Shown here: positions 9,644 to 18,513 of the stretch, piece after piece
Layout: each line of letters opens with the position of its first letter
How positions within the stretch are numbered: the stretch's first letter is position 1
Assembly: GCF_037094685.1 (NCBI RefSeq)
Contig: NZ_CP146614.1
Coordinates: 3,472,001 to 3,536,000, forward strand
DNA from: Massilia sp. METH4
Lineage (GTDB): Bacteria; Pseudomonadota; Gammaproteobacteria; Burkholderiales; Burkholderiaceae_D
Direction of reading: 5' to 3'
DNA: 64,000 nt
Notes under the pieces: model-generated
What the model saw: only the letters and a program-made list of their open reading frames with translations
The model's database searches: none
What the model was told of the DNA's origin: nothing
Made by a program: the position numbers and the translations under genes

Positions 9644-11632
9644 TTAATTGCCTGCCGCGACTGCCGCTTGCGGGCCAGGAACCAGCAGGGCGCAGTTCTT
9701 GCCGCTCGCCAGGGGAATCCGGACCATACCTGCCTCGGCGGCAGCCTGCTTTTCGCAGGTCAGCAATGTCACATCCTTGGCGGGCGCGGGAGCATGCTGG
9801 GTGATCGTGGTCGGGATGCCGCTCACCGTCAGGGCATGCGCGTAGAACAAGGTTGGCGCGACATAGTAAGGGAAGCCTGGAGCTACCGGGTAGCCGGGAT
9901 GCACCACGACCAGCGAGCCGATTTCGCGGTCGGTATTGACCAGCGAGCGCAAGGCGAAGCTGTGCTGGTCGTAAGGGTTTCTCTCCTTCTTCGCGATCGA
10001 GCGGTGGATCAGGGCCGCATTGGCCGTGAACACGGCTGCCGAGACGGCAACGCACAGCAGCAGGAGCGGCGCATTTCTCGTGGCCAGGGCACGGACGTTG
10101 AACTTGCCGACGAGTTCACCGATGCCGAGTGCGCAGATGATCGCGTAAAGCGGCACCAGCGGCATCGCGTACCATGCCAGCTTCGTGCTCGCCGACGAAA
10201 TGACGAAGAGGTAGAAGAGCGAGCAGGTGGTGAGGAAGGCGATCAGGCGCTTCAGCTCCGTGGAGCGCCGGAACAGCAGGTACGCTGCCATGCAGAAGCT
10301 TGGGATCAGCCAGGGGAAATACTTGATACGCATGACATACCACAGCGGTCCGCCGTGATGGCCCTCCAGCGCATTCGCATAACGCCCGCCGAGGTCGTTT
10401 GCCTGCACCGCGGCAAAATAGCCGGGATCGATCTCGTTCCTGAACCAGTAATAGGCGATGCATGCGCCGGCGGCCAGGATGCAACCCACGTAGAAATAAG
10501 GGGCGCGCAATACCGGAACGAGCCTGCGCGCAAACAGCGCATAGAGGAATATCGCCGGCATGAAGATGAACCCCTGGATCGTCTTCGTATAGAACGCCAG
10601 CACGATGGCGATCATCGTCACCGCGAACCAGGATTTCCTGGAGCGGGCATCGCCTTCGAGGAACACGAAGGCGGCGAGGACATACGCGGTGGTCAGCAGG
10701 GTCAGCAGTGCATCGTAGTTGCCGCTGCGCGCGCCGTGCACCAGTACATAGCCGGGGGAAGCAAGGAGGATGATGACCGCGAAGAATGCGTGTACCGGGC
10801 GCCGGAGTTGCGAGTTCACGAACCAGTAGACGAGCGCGACGGTTGCAATGGAGGCCAGCACGGACGGCAGGCGCACGCTGAACTCGTTCAGGCCAAACAG
10901 CTTCATCGACAGGGCCATCAGCCAGATCAGCAATGGCGGCTTGGTGTTCCAATGATCGGGGACCCAGTCGTAGGTCGTGATGAGCGACAGGCCGGTTCTC
11001 GACATTTCAAGCGCGTTGTTCGCCAGCCGCGCTTCATCCCACACCTCGAGCGTGGCATCGGTGATGCGATAGAAAAAGACGAGGGCCGACACGCCGATCG
11101 CCATGGCGAACAGGAAGAGATCGCGCGGGCTCATCCGCTGGGCGGCACCGCTGACCCCTTCCAGGCCGCGGCCCTGGCCAGCCTCCTGGGGGAGAATCGG
11201 CGAGGAGACCTCGCCAGCCTTGTCCCTGTTGAACTGTGCGAACACGATCGCCTTCGAGCCCAGGTAGAACACCAGGGTGTAGAACGGCATCGCCACGATA
11301 TGGCAAGCATAGGGATTCAAGCCCAGGCCCAGGAGCAGCTGCAACACGAGCAGGTTGACGAGATATGCCACCCCCGCCACCAGCACGAACCGGATCGCCG
11401 CCTGCACAGTGTCGCCGCGGTGGGAGAATGTCCAGGTCTTGTTCAGCACGAAACTGCAAACCATGCCGATGACATAGCCGAGGGCATTTGCCGGCACGTC
11501 TGCAAGACCGAACCAGGCCTTCGACACAAAGATGACCACCATTGTGAGGGCGGTGTTCAAGACCCCGACGGTCAGGAATTTGCCGAGCGTGAGCGTGAAA
11601 AGCCTGTTGAGTGAAGCGGCGGCGATATTCAT
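9644..11632 (-). CDS. GtrA-like flippase domain fused to ArnT/PMT-like glycosyltransferase
   Basis: A polytopic membrane protein of about 662 residues. Residues ~10-130 form a four-helix GtrA-like domain (LGKFLTVGVLNTALTMVV, NALGYVIGMVCSFVLNKTWTF). After a hydrophilic linker, the remaining ~490 residues resemble GT-C glycosyltransferases of the ArnT/PMT type: VWDEARLANNALEM carries the acidic pair of the first periplasmic loop, followed by WNTKPPLLIW and about ten hydrophobic helices. GtrA proteins move polyprenyl-phosphate sugars and ArnT-like enzymes use them, so the fusion may couple flipping to transfer. The GtrB-like gene at 11874 would make the lipid donor. The start is uncertain: ATG 11632 fits GtrA N-termini, while a GTG at 11698 would add 22 residues. 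Confidence 0.82.
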   Translation of the reverse strand: MNIAAASLNRLFTLTLGKFLTVGVLNTALTMVVIFVSKAWFGLADVPANALGYVIGMVCSFVLNKTWTFSHRGDTVQAAIRFVLVAGVAYLVNLLVLQLLLGLGLNPYACHIVAMPFYTLVFYLGSKAIVFAQFNRDKAGEVSSPILPQEAGQGRGLEGVSGAAQRMSPRDLFLFAMAIGVSALVFFYRITDATLEVWDEARLANNALEMSRTGLSLITTYDWVPDHWNTKPPLLIWLMALSMKLFGLNEFSVRLPSVLASIATVALVYWFVNSQLRRPVHAFFAVIILLASPGYVLVHGARSGNYDALLTLLTTAYVLAAFVFLEGDARSRKSWFAVTMIAIVLAFYTKTIQGFIFMPAIFLYALFARRLVPVLRAPYFYVGCILAAGACIAYYWFRNEIDPGYFAAVQANDLGGRYANALEGHHGGPLWYVMRIKYFPWLIPSFCMAAYLLFRRSTELKRLIAFLTTCSLFYLFVISSASTKLAWYAMPLVPLYAIICALGIGELVGKFNVRALATRNAPLLLLCVAVSAAVFTANAALIHRSIAKKERNPYDQHSFALRSLVNTDREIGSLVVVHPGYPVAPGFPYYVAPTLFYAHALTVSGIPTTITQHAPAPAKDVTLLTCEKQAAAEAGMVRIPLASGKNCALLVPGPQAAVAAGN

Positions 11633-11873
11633 CGGTGTTCGAACTGATCGTTTGACTAGAGAAACCACGGCGGCGTGTTCGGGGCAAGAGCTTGCCACCC
11701 CCTTCCATGCCGTGACGGTGTAATTAATTCGTATTTGCTGCGTTCGTAATTGCTGCGTTCGTAATTGCTGCGGCCGTCGTTACTGGGCCGTCATTACCAA
11801 GGCCGTCATGACCAGGGCCGATTGCTGCGGTGAGACTGGCAGGCCGGACCGGCCTGCTGGAAGCATTGTTTTT
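11633..11873. other. Intergenic spacer between the two minus-strand glycosyltransferase genes
   Basis: 241 nt with no convincing gene. It contains the degenerate tandem repeats at 11736-11820. If the GtrA fusion starts at the upstream GTG (11698) the spacer shrinks to 175 nt. Confidence 0.5.
11736..11820. repeat. Degenerate ~15-nt tandem repeats (two families)
   Basis: TGCTGCGTTCGTAAT occurs twice in exact tandem (11736-11750, 11751-11765), followed by a partial TGCTGCGG. Three related units beginning GGCCGTC (11772, 11786, 11802, spaced 14-16 nt) then run to GGGCCG near 11820. Units are short and diverged; they do not resemble CRISPR or known mobile-element ends. Confidence 0.6.
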
Positions 11874-12932
11874 CTACAGGCTGGAGCATTCGCCGTCGGG
11901 TACCCTGGACGCCCGCGTGGTCCTGCCGACGTCCTGCCCGGGCGACGACGTGACGGTGCGCTCGATGAAGTAGCGCGGCCGCGATTTCGTCTCGCCATAG
12001 ATTTTACCCATGTAGGCGCCGATGACGCCGAGGCACAGCAGCTGAATGCCGCCAAGCAGCGTCAACGGGAATACGGTCGACGCCCAGCCCGGGACTGCGC
12101 GGTCCGTGAAGAGTGCTGTCCAGATTACCCATGCGCCGACCAGCAGCGATAGCGCGAACACAATGAAGCCCAGCATCGTGATCATCTGCAGGGGTACCGT
12201 GGAGAACGACGTGATTGCCTCGCCAGCCAGCTTGAGCATCTTTTTCAGCGGATATTTCGTCTCGCCGGCGAAGCGCTCCTTGCGCACGTACTCGACCGTG
12301 GTGGCCTTGAAACCGATCAGCGGCACGATGCCACGCAGATAAAGATTGACTTCCTTGTATTCGCGCAGGGCATCGATGATCCGGCGGCTCATCAGCCTGA
12401 AATCGGCATGGTTATGGATGAGGTCGACACCGAACCACGCCAGCAGCTTGTAGAAGAACACGGCACTGTTCCGCTTGAACATGGAGTCGCTGGAACGGTC
12501 GTTGCGCACGCCATACACGATTTCATTGCCTTGCAGGTACTTGTCGACCATCGTCTCGATAACGTTGATATCGTCCTGTAAATCCGCGTCGATCGTGATG
12601 ACGATGTCGGCGCTGCTCCACAGCAGCCCGGCCAGCACCGCGTTCTGGTGCCCGCGGTTGCGCGAGAGCTTGATGCCGGCCACGTGGGCTCGTTTTTCGG
12701 ACTCTTCCTCGATCAGTGCCCACGTCTTGTCCCGGCTGCCATCGTCGACGAACACGACCTGGCTGGCCGGCGCTATTTTCCCTAGTTGAATCAGTCGCAG
12801 CAGCAAGTTCTCGAACTGGCGGGAAGACTCTGCCAATACCGCCTCTTCGTTATAACAAGGCACAACGATCTGCAGCGTATTCGGCAAGTCCCGTCGGAGA
12901 GGAGATTTTTCGCTAAGATCCAGATCTTGCAT
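11874..12932 (-). CDS. Family 2 glycosyltransferase, GtrB/DPM1-like polyprenyl-phosphate sugar synthase
   Basis: 352 residues: an N-terminal GT-A domain followed by two transmembrane helices. Motifs are IVVPCYNEEAVL, VVFVDDGSRDKTW, ADIVITIDADLQDD (metal-binding DxD region) and ADFRLMSRRIID. The C-terminal helices are MITMLGFIVFALSLLVGAWVI and LTLLGGIQLLCLGVIGAYMGK, then YGETKSRPRYF. Such proteins transfer a sugar from a nucleotide donor to undecaprenyl phosphate on the cytoplasmic face. The GtrA-ArnT fusion downstream on the same strand is the natural flippase/transferase partner. The ATG at 12932 follows an AAGG on the coding strand. Confidence 0.9.
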   Translation of the reverse strand: MQDLDLSEKSPLRRDLPNTLQIVVPCYNEEAVLAESSRQFENLLLRLIQLGKIAPASQVVFVDDGSRDKTWALIEEESEKRAHVAGIKLSRNRGHQNAVLAGLLWSSADIVITIDADLQDDINVIETMVDKYLQGNEIVYGVRNDRSSDSMFKRNSAVFFYKLLAWFGVDLIHNHADFRLMSRRIIDALREYKEVNLYLRGIVPLIGFKATTVEYVRKERFAGETKYPLKKMLKLAGEAITSFSTVPLQMITMLGFIVFALSLLVGAWVIWTALFTDRAVPGWASTVFPLTLLGGIQLLCLGVIGAYMGKIYGETKSRPRYFIERTVTSSPGQDVGRTTRASRVPDGECSSL

Positions 12933-13938
12933 TTATTTACCTTCAACTAGTTTTTTGAGCGAGTCAAACGATCCGGCCTCGGTCGAATGTTTGATATCGC
13001 GGAAATGATGTGTTGCGAACAGCTATCGACGTGCGCAAGGTGAGAACTAACCCAGGTTCAGCATTGTCAGAGAATAACGGTGATTTCGTAACTCCGGGTT
13101 ACAATGGTCACTCTGGCTTCGGCGGGCTTCCGAACGGACCCGTGTTGGATAGCACCACTCTCGACTGCAAGGACTTTGAGTGTTCGATGTACCTCGTAGA
13201 TGGCGATTGGCGCGCAGTAATCTTTGCAATCGCAACTTTACCATGGTTTTCCAAAATTGCAAGTTTCCGCGCGGTGCGTGCGCGGTTGAACGCTGTTGAC
13301 TTGATAAGACTAATTAAAGTGCGGCAACCAGCCAGCACGACTGGCCGCTCGTGCCAGCGGGCCCCTCGGCGCGGGCTCCCGCACCTCGGCACGCAGCCGT
13401 TCCGGGCGGCAGAGGGGGCCGCGGATTCAGGACTGGCGTCCACCAGGGATGCAGGCCCAGGAAGGCGCGGGCGCCGCATTCATCAGCGGCGCGGCTCCGT
13501 GACAGGTGCTTGCTGGTAGTTGCCCACGTGCCATCTCCATAGGGAGCGGCAGAGCACGGCATCGCGCCGCCGAAGACGCAAGCAGCTCGCGCTTGTGGTT
13601 TGCAGACAACTTATAATAAAATCACTATTCGCGTAACTCGACATTCGTCTTCATGCAGACTCGCTCTGGTCGTCGCTTCGACGGAGCTGTAGCTGGCGCC
13701 TGTAATCCAAAGTTGGCAAGGCAGTCGGTGAAATTGTCCGATCCGTTCGGTTCAACAAGGTCATGTAATCCAGTGCATTCTTCGATCCGTTCGCGGGCCG
13801 TTTGATTCAGTCTGACTCCCATTGCCTGGGATGTTGCGTTTCGAGGCCGGTCGGCCTCTGGCACGTGGTTTGTTGCGAATTCCTTCTTCCAGTATCCCGC
13901 GGATACTCCCTTGCTCAGTCTTCGATCATTATCCATAT
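12933..13938. other. 1-kb gene-free region between divergent gtrB-like and acyltransferase genes
   Basis: No frame here has a recognisable domain, a ribosome site and normal codon use together. The first ~390 nt and the last ~330 nt are AT-richer than the surroundings; the middle (about 13330-13560) is GC-rich. A perfect TATAAT at 13612-13617 (plus strand) lacks a good -35 but could start a ~310-nt leader for the acyltransferase at 13939. The rest may be regulatory DNA or decayed sequence. Confidence 0.5.
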
Positions 13939-15222
13939 ATGACAACCGTAACTCGCGCTCCTGATCGTACGGCAGGTGAAAGAACCCAGGACAAGGAAAA
14001 GGGTTTTTGGGCCCTGAACTGGCTTCGCTTCGTTCTTGCCATCTACCTGGTTCTTTTCCACACGCTGAAAGATAACTACGATGCAATCAGGGATACATGG
14101 ATCCAGGCTTCGCTGGGCCTGGGCAATCTGGCGACGAGCGTGTTCTTCGTGCTGTCGGGCTTCTTGCTGATGCATGCGTATGTGGTCGTCAAGGGTGGGC
14201 GGGCGGTCGACAAGCGCAAGTTCTGGGTGGCCCGGTTTTCCACCCTGTATCCGTTGCACATCGCGACCCTCCTGCTGGGCATCATTCCGGTGGCGCATGC
14301 GATCCTCGTGCGTGGCGAAATCAAGGTGCCGACCGAAGTGCAGGGAGCCGCGGTGCGGGCGCTCGGGTCCGGCGAGCTGGTCGGCGGCTTCTTCCTGAAC
14401 GCCGCGTTGCTGAGCGCCTGGAATCCCTTCTACCTGCTTTTCAATGGTCCCGCCTGGTCGCTGTCGGCCCTGGCGTGTTACTACCTGATCTTTCCCTTCA
14501 TCGCGCTCCGCATCTACGAAATGAAACGGCCGGTCGCGGCGCTCGTTTTCCTGGGCATTGCATTCGCGTTGCCGGGGGCGATCGCGGACCTGCTCCACCT
14601 GGACGATGTCGTCACGGCCGGGATATTGCACCGCAATCCGGTCATGCGGCTGCCCCTGTTCATCGCGGGGATGGTGCTGTGTGTCGCCTTCGCGCGCGCC
14701 CGGAATGCAGGTTCGCCGTTCCAGTTCTTCATTGCGGCGGCAACGACGGTCGCGACGCTGATCCTGGCGACGGAACTCCAGTACCTGGAAAGCGAGGCGC
14801 ACCTCATCAAGAATGGGCTGTATTACCCCGCCAGCCTGGCAATCCTGTGGCTGTGCGTCTGCCTGAAGACGAACCCGGGCAAGGGCGTCCAGTACTGGGG
14901 CGCCCGCCTGGGCTCCGCCTCGTTGCCGATGTTCCTGCTCCACGTACCCCTGTTCCCAGTGTTTCGCGCCGCCGAGAAATTCGTCAAGGCGCTGATCCAC
15001 AGCCCGGACTGGAGCATGTCCGCCATCATCGCGACCGGCAAGCAGATCGACCAGGGGCTGGAATGCTACTGGGTGTACCTGGTCGTGCTGACGGTGATCT
15101 GCGTGCTCGTGCAGGAGCGCTTCGTCGTCCCCATCCAGGGGAAGATCAGGAACCGGATGTTCGCCTCCAGCGCGGCGCCCGTGGAGGCGCCGAAGGCTTC
15201 GCGGGCAGGGCCGCTGCACTAA
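13939..15222 (+). CDS. Acyltransferase 3 family membrane protein (EPS/LPS O-acetylation type)
   Basis: 427 residues with about ten transmembrane helices and the acyltransferase-3 signature: LNWLRFVLAIYLVLFH (Arg and catalytic His in the first helix), SVFFVLSGFLLMHAY, RFSTLYPLHI and AWSLSALACYYLIFP. Such enzymes move acyl, often acetyl, groups onto sugars of extracellular or envelope polysaccharides. The protein is clearly paralogous to the one at 52693-53976; both share KEKGFWALNWLRF, LHRNP and AGMVLC segments. The ATG at 13939 has no clear ribosome site, but the first helix begins soon after it, and upstream in-frame codons encode unrelated sequence. Its substrate may be the EPS made further along. 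Confidence 0.87.
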   Translation: MTTVTRAPDRTAGERTQDKEKGFWALNWLRFVLAIYLVLFHTLKDNYDAIRDTWIQASLGLGNLATSVFFVLSGFLLMHAYVVVKGGRAVDKRKFWVARFSTLYPLHIATLLLGIIPVAHAILVRGEIKVPTEVQGAAVRALGSGELVGGFFLNAALLSAWNPFYLLFNGPAWSLSALACYYLIFPFIALRIYEMKRPVAALVFLGIAFALPGAIADLLHLDDVVTAGILHRNPVMRLPLFIAGMVLCVAFARARNAGSPFQFFIAAATTVATLILATELQYLESEAHLIKNGLYYPASLAILWLCVCLKTNPGKGVQYWGARLGSASLPMFLLHVPLFPVFRAAEKFVKALIHSPDWSMSAIIATGKQIDQGLECYWVYLVVLTVICVLVQERFVVPIQGKIRNRMFASSAAPVEAPKASRAGPLH

Positions 15223-15242
15223 CGCCGCGCAGGCGCGGTGCG

Positions 15243-15282
15243 CAAGCGAGGGTGGCCGCTCGATAGCGGCGCCCCTCGCTTG
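15243..15282. terminator. Stable two-part hairpin after acyltransferase gene
   Basis: An outer 10-bp stem (CAAGCGAGGG/CCCTCGCTTG) encloses an inner 6-bp stem (GCCGCT, loop CGAT, AGCGGC). It lies 20 nt after the acyltransferase stop and between that gene and the convergent tRNA. No U-run follows, so it may stop or stabilise transcripts without being a canonical terminator. Confidence 0.4.
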
Positions 15283-15480
15283 TCGCCCAATTACCTTGGC
15301 TTCATCGAATAGGGCGGGAGGCGGGGTGCGTGCCGATTGCTGTCGTATCGTCTTCGCCGCCGCGCCGTGCAACCGGTATGGGCGGAGCCGTGCCTGGGGT
15401 TAACCTGCCAATGACGAATCGATCTGAAGGGAAGTGGCCCGCATGGGCTGGGCGCGGAACGCGGCGTGCGACGAAGGGGA

Positions 15481-15555
15481 TGGTCCCCCCGACTGGAATC
15501 GAACCAGTATCCCACGCTTAGGAGGCATGTGCACTATCCATTGTGCTACGGGGAG
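15481..15555 (-). tRNA. tRNA-Arg (anticodon CCT)
   Basis: Read on the minus strand, 75 nt fold into a cloverleaf. The 7-bp acceptor stem is CTCCCCG/CGGGGGG, the D-arm GCAC...GTGC and the anticodon stem CATGC/GCGTG with loop CTCCTAA, giving anticodon CCT. The T-arm is ACTGG-TTCGATT-CCAGT, the discriminator is A, and CCA is encoded. This decodes the AGG arginine codon, rare in GC-rich genomes. I see no integrase or duplicated 3' end that would suggest use as an integration site. Confidence 0.93.
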
Positions 15556-15572
15556 GACGCAAGGCGAGCGCA

Positions 15573-15578
15573 ATTATA
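15573..15578 (-). promoter_or_regulatory. -10 element for tRNA-Arg
   Basis: On the minus strand a perfect TATAAT lies 17 nt before the mature tRNA 5' end. The -35 region is poor. The spacing suits a short processed leader. Confidence 0.45.
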
Positions 15579-15653
15579 GCCGACTGTGGTGCAAAAGTTA
15601 GTATTCCCTGCTGCCAGTCGGTACAATGCCCAATTCACGCTTCGATATCAGCC

Positions 15654-17567
15654 ATGGCAGTCATCTCCCTCTCTTCCGCGCAACTGGCATTCGGCCACCA
15701 CGCGCTTCTCGACCACGCAGAATTTTCCCTCGAAGCCGGCGAACGGGTCGGCCTGATCGGCCGCAACGGCACCGGCAAGTCTTCGCTTCTGAAGATCATC
15801 GCCGGCCGGCAAAAGCTCGACGATGGCCTGCTCGTCATGCAGCAGGGCCTGCGCATCACCTATGTGGAACAGGAGCCGCAATTCGAACCTGACATGTCGG
15901 TGTTCGATGCCGTGGCCGAAGGGCTGGGCGACATGCCCGCGTTGCTGAAGGAATACAACGCGCTGGCCGGCCGGCTGGGTTCGGGCGACGACGATGCGCT
16001 GATGGCCCGCATGCACGAGGTGCAGGTGCGCCTGGATGCCGGCGACGGCTGGGGCGTCGCCAACAAGGTCGAGCAGACGCTCGACCGCCTGAGCCTGGGA
16101 CCGGATGCGCAGATGAAGACGCTGTCGGGCGGCATGCAGAAGCGTGTCGCGCTGGCGCGTGCGCTGGTGGCGGGGCCTGACGTGCTGCTGCTCGACGAGC
16201 CCACCAACCATCTGGACTTCACCTCGATCCAATGGCTCGAGGGCCTGCTGCGCGATTTCCGCGGCAGCGTGCTGTTCATCACGCACGACCGTTCCTTCCT
16301 CGATAACGTCGCCACGCGGATCGTCGAGCTCGACCGCGGGGTGCTGATGTCCTACCCCGGCAACTTCAGCACCTACCAGGTGCGCAAGGCCGAGCAACTG
16401 GCAGTCGAGGCGGTGGAGAACGCGAAGTTCGACAAGGTGCTCGCCCAGGAAGAGGTGTGGATCCGCAAGGGCGTCGAAGCGCGGCGTACCCGCAACGAGG
16501 GGCGCGTGCGCCGCCTGGAGCGTTTGCGCGTCGAGCGCGCCGCCCGGCGCGACCAGCAGGGGCAGGTGCGGCTGGAAGTGGCATCCGGCGAGCGCTCGGG
16601 CAAGATCGTCGCGGAACTGGACGGCATCACCAAGCAGTATGGCGACAAGGTGATCGTGCGGGACTTTTCCGCGACGATCATGCGCGGTGACAAGATCGGC
16701 CTGATCGGCCCGAACGGCGCCGGCAAGTCGACGCTGCTGAAACTGATCCTCGGCGAGGAAGCGCCCGATGCCGGCACCGTAAAGCAGGGCACCCGCCTGC
16801 AGGTGGCGTACTTCGACCAGATGCGCTCGCAGCTGAACGAGGAAGCCAGCCTTGCCGACACCATTTCGCCAGGCAGCGAGTGGGTGGAAATCAACGGGCA
16901 GAAGAAGCATGTGATGAGCTACCTGTCCGATTTCCTGTTTGCTCCCGAGCGTGCGCGCTCGCCGGTGCGGACGCTGTCGGGCGGCGAGCGGAACCGCCTG
17001 CTGCTTGCCCGGCTGTTTGCCAAACCGGCCAATGTGCTGGTGCTGGACGAGCCGACCAACGACCTCGATATCGATACCCTCGAACTGCTGGAGGAATTGC
17101 TCGAGGATTACACCGGTACGGTCTTTCTCGTCAGCCATGACCGCATGTTCCTCGACAATGTCGTGACGCAGGTGATCGTGGCCGAAGGCGAGGGGCAATG
17201 GCGCGAGTACGTGGGTGGGTACACCGACTGGGAGCGCGTGCGCGCCACGGTCGCGGCGCCGCGCCCCGCGAAGGCCGAGGCGCGCCAGCCGAAACAGGAC
17301 CAGGCGCCGTCGGTTGCGGCGCCGGCGGCCGCCAGGCCGAAGAAGCTGAGCTTCAAGGAGCAGCGCGAACTGGACGGCTTGCCGGACGTGATCGCTGCCC
17401 TGGAGGCGGAGCAGGCGGACCTGAATGCCACGCTGGCCGATCCGGAGTTCTACCGCAAGACGCCGGCCGAGTCGCGCCGCGTGCACGAGCGTATCGGGAC
17501 GATCGAAAGCGAGCTGATGGCTGCATTGGAACGCTGGCAGGAACTGGAGGAGCGCTCGGCGAACTGA
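15654..17567 (+). CDS. uup: ABC-F ATPase, Uup type
   Basis: 637 residues with two ABC domains and no membrane segment. Domain 1 has Walker A GRNGTGKSS, signature LSGGMQKR and Walker B LLLDEPTNHLDF. Domain 2 has GPNGAGKST, LSGGERNR and VLDEPTNDLDI. They are joined by the charged ABC-F linker (about residues 240-320), and the protein ends in the coiled-coil C-terminal domain (KKLSFKEQRELDGLPDVIAA onward) that marks Uup. Uup proteins act on ribosomes or branched DNA intermediates and affect transposon excision. The ATG at 15654 was chosen because upstream in-frame codons overlap the tRNA and its promoter. Confidence 0.93.
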   Translation: MAVISLSSAQLAFGHHALLDHAEFSLEAGERVGLIGRNGTGKSSLLKIIAGRQKLDDGLLVMQQGLRITYVEQEPQFEPDMSVFDAVAEGLGDMPALLKEYNALAGRLGSGDDDALMARMHEVQVRLDAGDGWGVANKVEQTLDRLSLGPDAQMKTLSGGMQKRVALARALVAGPDVLLLDEPTNHLDFTSIQWLEGLLRDFRGSVLFITHDRSFLDNVATRIVELDRGVLMSYPGNFSTYQVRKAEQLAVEAVENAKFDKVLAQEEVWIRKGVEARRTRNEGRVRRLERLRVERAARRDQQGQVRLEVASGERSGKIVAELDGITKQYGDKVIVRDFSATIMRGDKIGLIGPNGAGKSTLLKLILGEEAPDAGTVKQGTRLQVAYFDQMRSQLNEEASLADTISPGSEWVEINGQKKHVMSYLSDFLFAPERARSPVRTLSGGERNRLLLARLFAKPANVLVLDEPTNDLDIDTLELLEELLEDYTGTVFLVSHDRMFLDNVVTQVIVAEGEGQWREYVGGYTDWERVRATVAAPRPAKAEARQPKQDQAPSVAAPAAARPKKLSFKEQRELDGLPDVIAALEAEQADLNATLADPEFYRKTPAESRRVHERIGTIESELMAALERWQELEERSAN

Positions 17568-17738
17568 GCACCGGGAGCGCGCGATTGCGCGGTCAGGATC
17601 GCCTCCGTGCAGGCATCAGCGCTCCTCTAATCGTTACTACAGTGCACGAAATCTGCAACGCCTGAGCTGATTTATTGTAAAATCTACAAATATGGCCCGT
17701 TGGGAGCGGCCACTTACGACCACGAGACGGGGATTGCG

Positions 17739-18473
17739 ATGCAACCGGACACTCCCAAGAACAGCAACCAACCGGCCACATCGGCAGGGCCAGTACGCGG
17801 CCACGGCTTCTTCAATCCCGATTCCCTGCCGCGTATCGTCCCATTCGGTATCTACATGGCGTTCATCGTCGTGGCGGACCTGCTGGCACGGGCCGGTTGG
17901 GAAGCGGCGGACCAGCTGTGGCTCTATCCGGTCAAGATTCTGGCAGTTTGCGCGGCGCTGTGGGTCTATCGTTCGAGCTACCGCGAACTGGCCTGGCAGG
18001 GCATGGCGGCACGCCATTGGATCGAGGCGATCGTCACGGGCATCGTCGTACTGGTCCTGTGGGTCAACCTCGACGCGCCATGGATGCAGGTCGGCAGTGC
18101 GGCGGGTTACGCGCCATTCGGCGCGGACGGCCGGATCGACTGGCTGCTGGTAGCCTGCCGGATCGCCGGTGCCGCGCTAGTCGTGCCGGTCATGGAGGAG
18201 CTGTTCTGGCGCTCCTTCCTCATGCGCTGGCTGGAGCGCAGCACTTTCCTGACGGTTTCGCCCGGCAGTGTGCGGCTGTTTGCTTTTTGCGTCACCGCGG
18301 TGCTGTTCGGTATCGAGCACACCCTCTGGCTGGCTGGCATTGTTGCAGGCATCGCTTATGGCGCGCTCTACATCCGTAGCGGCAACCTCTGGTCACCGAT
18401 CCTGGCGCACGCTGTCACCAACGGTTTGCTGGGAGGCTGGATTGTGCTCACGGAAAACTGGGCGTACTGGTAA
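17739..18473 (+). CDS. PEP-CTERM-associated CPBP-family intramembrane protease (CAAX protease-related)
   Basis: 244 residues, about seven hydrophobic helices. The CPBP/CAAX protease motifs are intact: EELFWR (E153, E154, R158), H194 in GIEHTLW and HAVTN (H224, N228). This branch, named CAAX prenyl protease-related, is known mainly from genomes with exosortase and PEP-CTERM proteins. Its exact substrate is not established. Here it heads the EPS-exosortase block, 40 nt before epsL. The ATG at 17739 has GGGGA five bases before it; a TTG at 17700 would add 13 unhelpful residues. A role in processing PEP-CTERM or matrix proteins is inference. Confidence 0.85.
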   Translation: MQPDTPKNSNQPATSAGPVRGHGFFNPDSLPRIVPFGIYMAFIVVADLLARAGWEAADQLWLYPVKILAVCAALWVYRSSYRELAWQGMAARHWIEAIVTGIVVLVLWVNLDAPWMQVGSAAGYAPFGADGRIDWLLVACRIAGAALVVPVMEELFWRSFLMRWLERSTFLTVSPGSVRLFAFCVTAVLFGIEHTLWLAGIVAGIAYGALYIRSGNLWSPILAHAVTNGLLGGWIVLTENWAYW

Positions 18474-18513
18474 TATTGTAATTTGAGTAATAAATTAGAT
18501 AGTCACTGCACCG

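Noticed and set aside
13010..13519. Plus-strand frame of about 170 codons in the 1-kb gap
   Set aside because: Composition changes abruptly midway from AT-rich to GC-rich, no motif or ribosome site is seen, and several other frames are equally open.
13859..13878. Sigma54-like TGGCAC...TTGC before the acyltransferase
   Set aside because: The GG to GC distance is three bases too long for a -24/-12 promoter.
13625..13936. 104-codon minus-strand frame ending beside the acyltransferase start
   Set aside because: No recognisable domain, no ribosome site, and its promoter would lie inside the acyltransferase gene.
15481..15555. tRNA-Arg as an integration site for a genomic island
   Set aside because: No integrase, no duplicated tRNA 3' end was found, and the neighbouring uup gene is ordinary chromosomal content.
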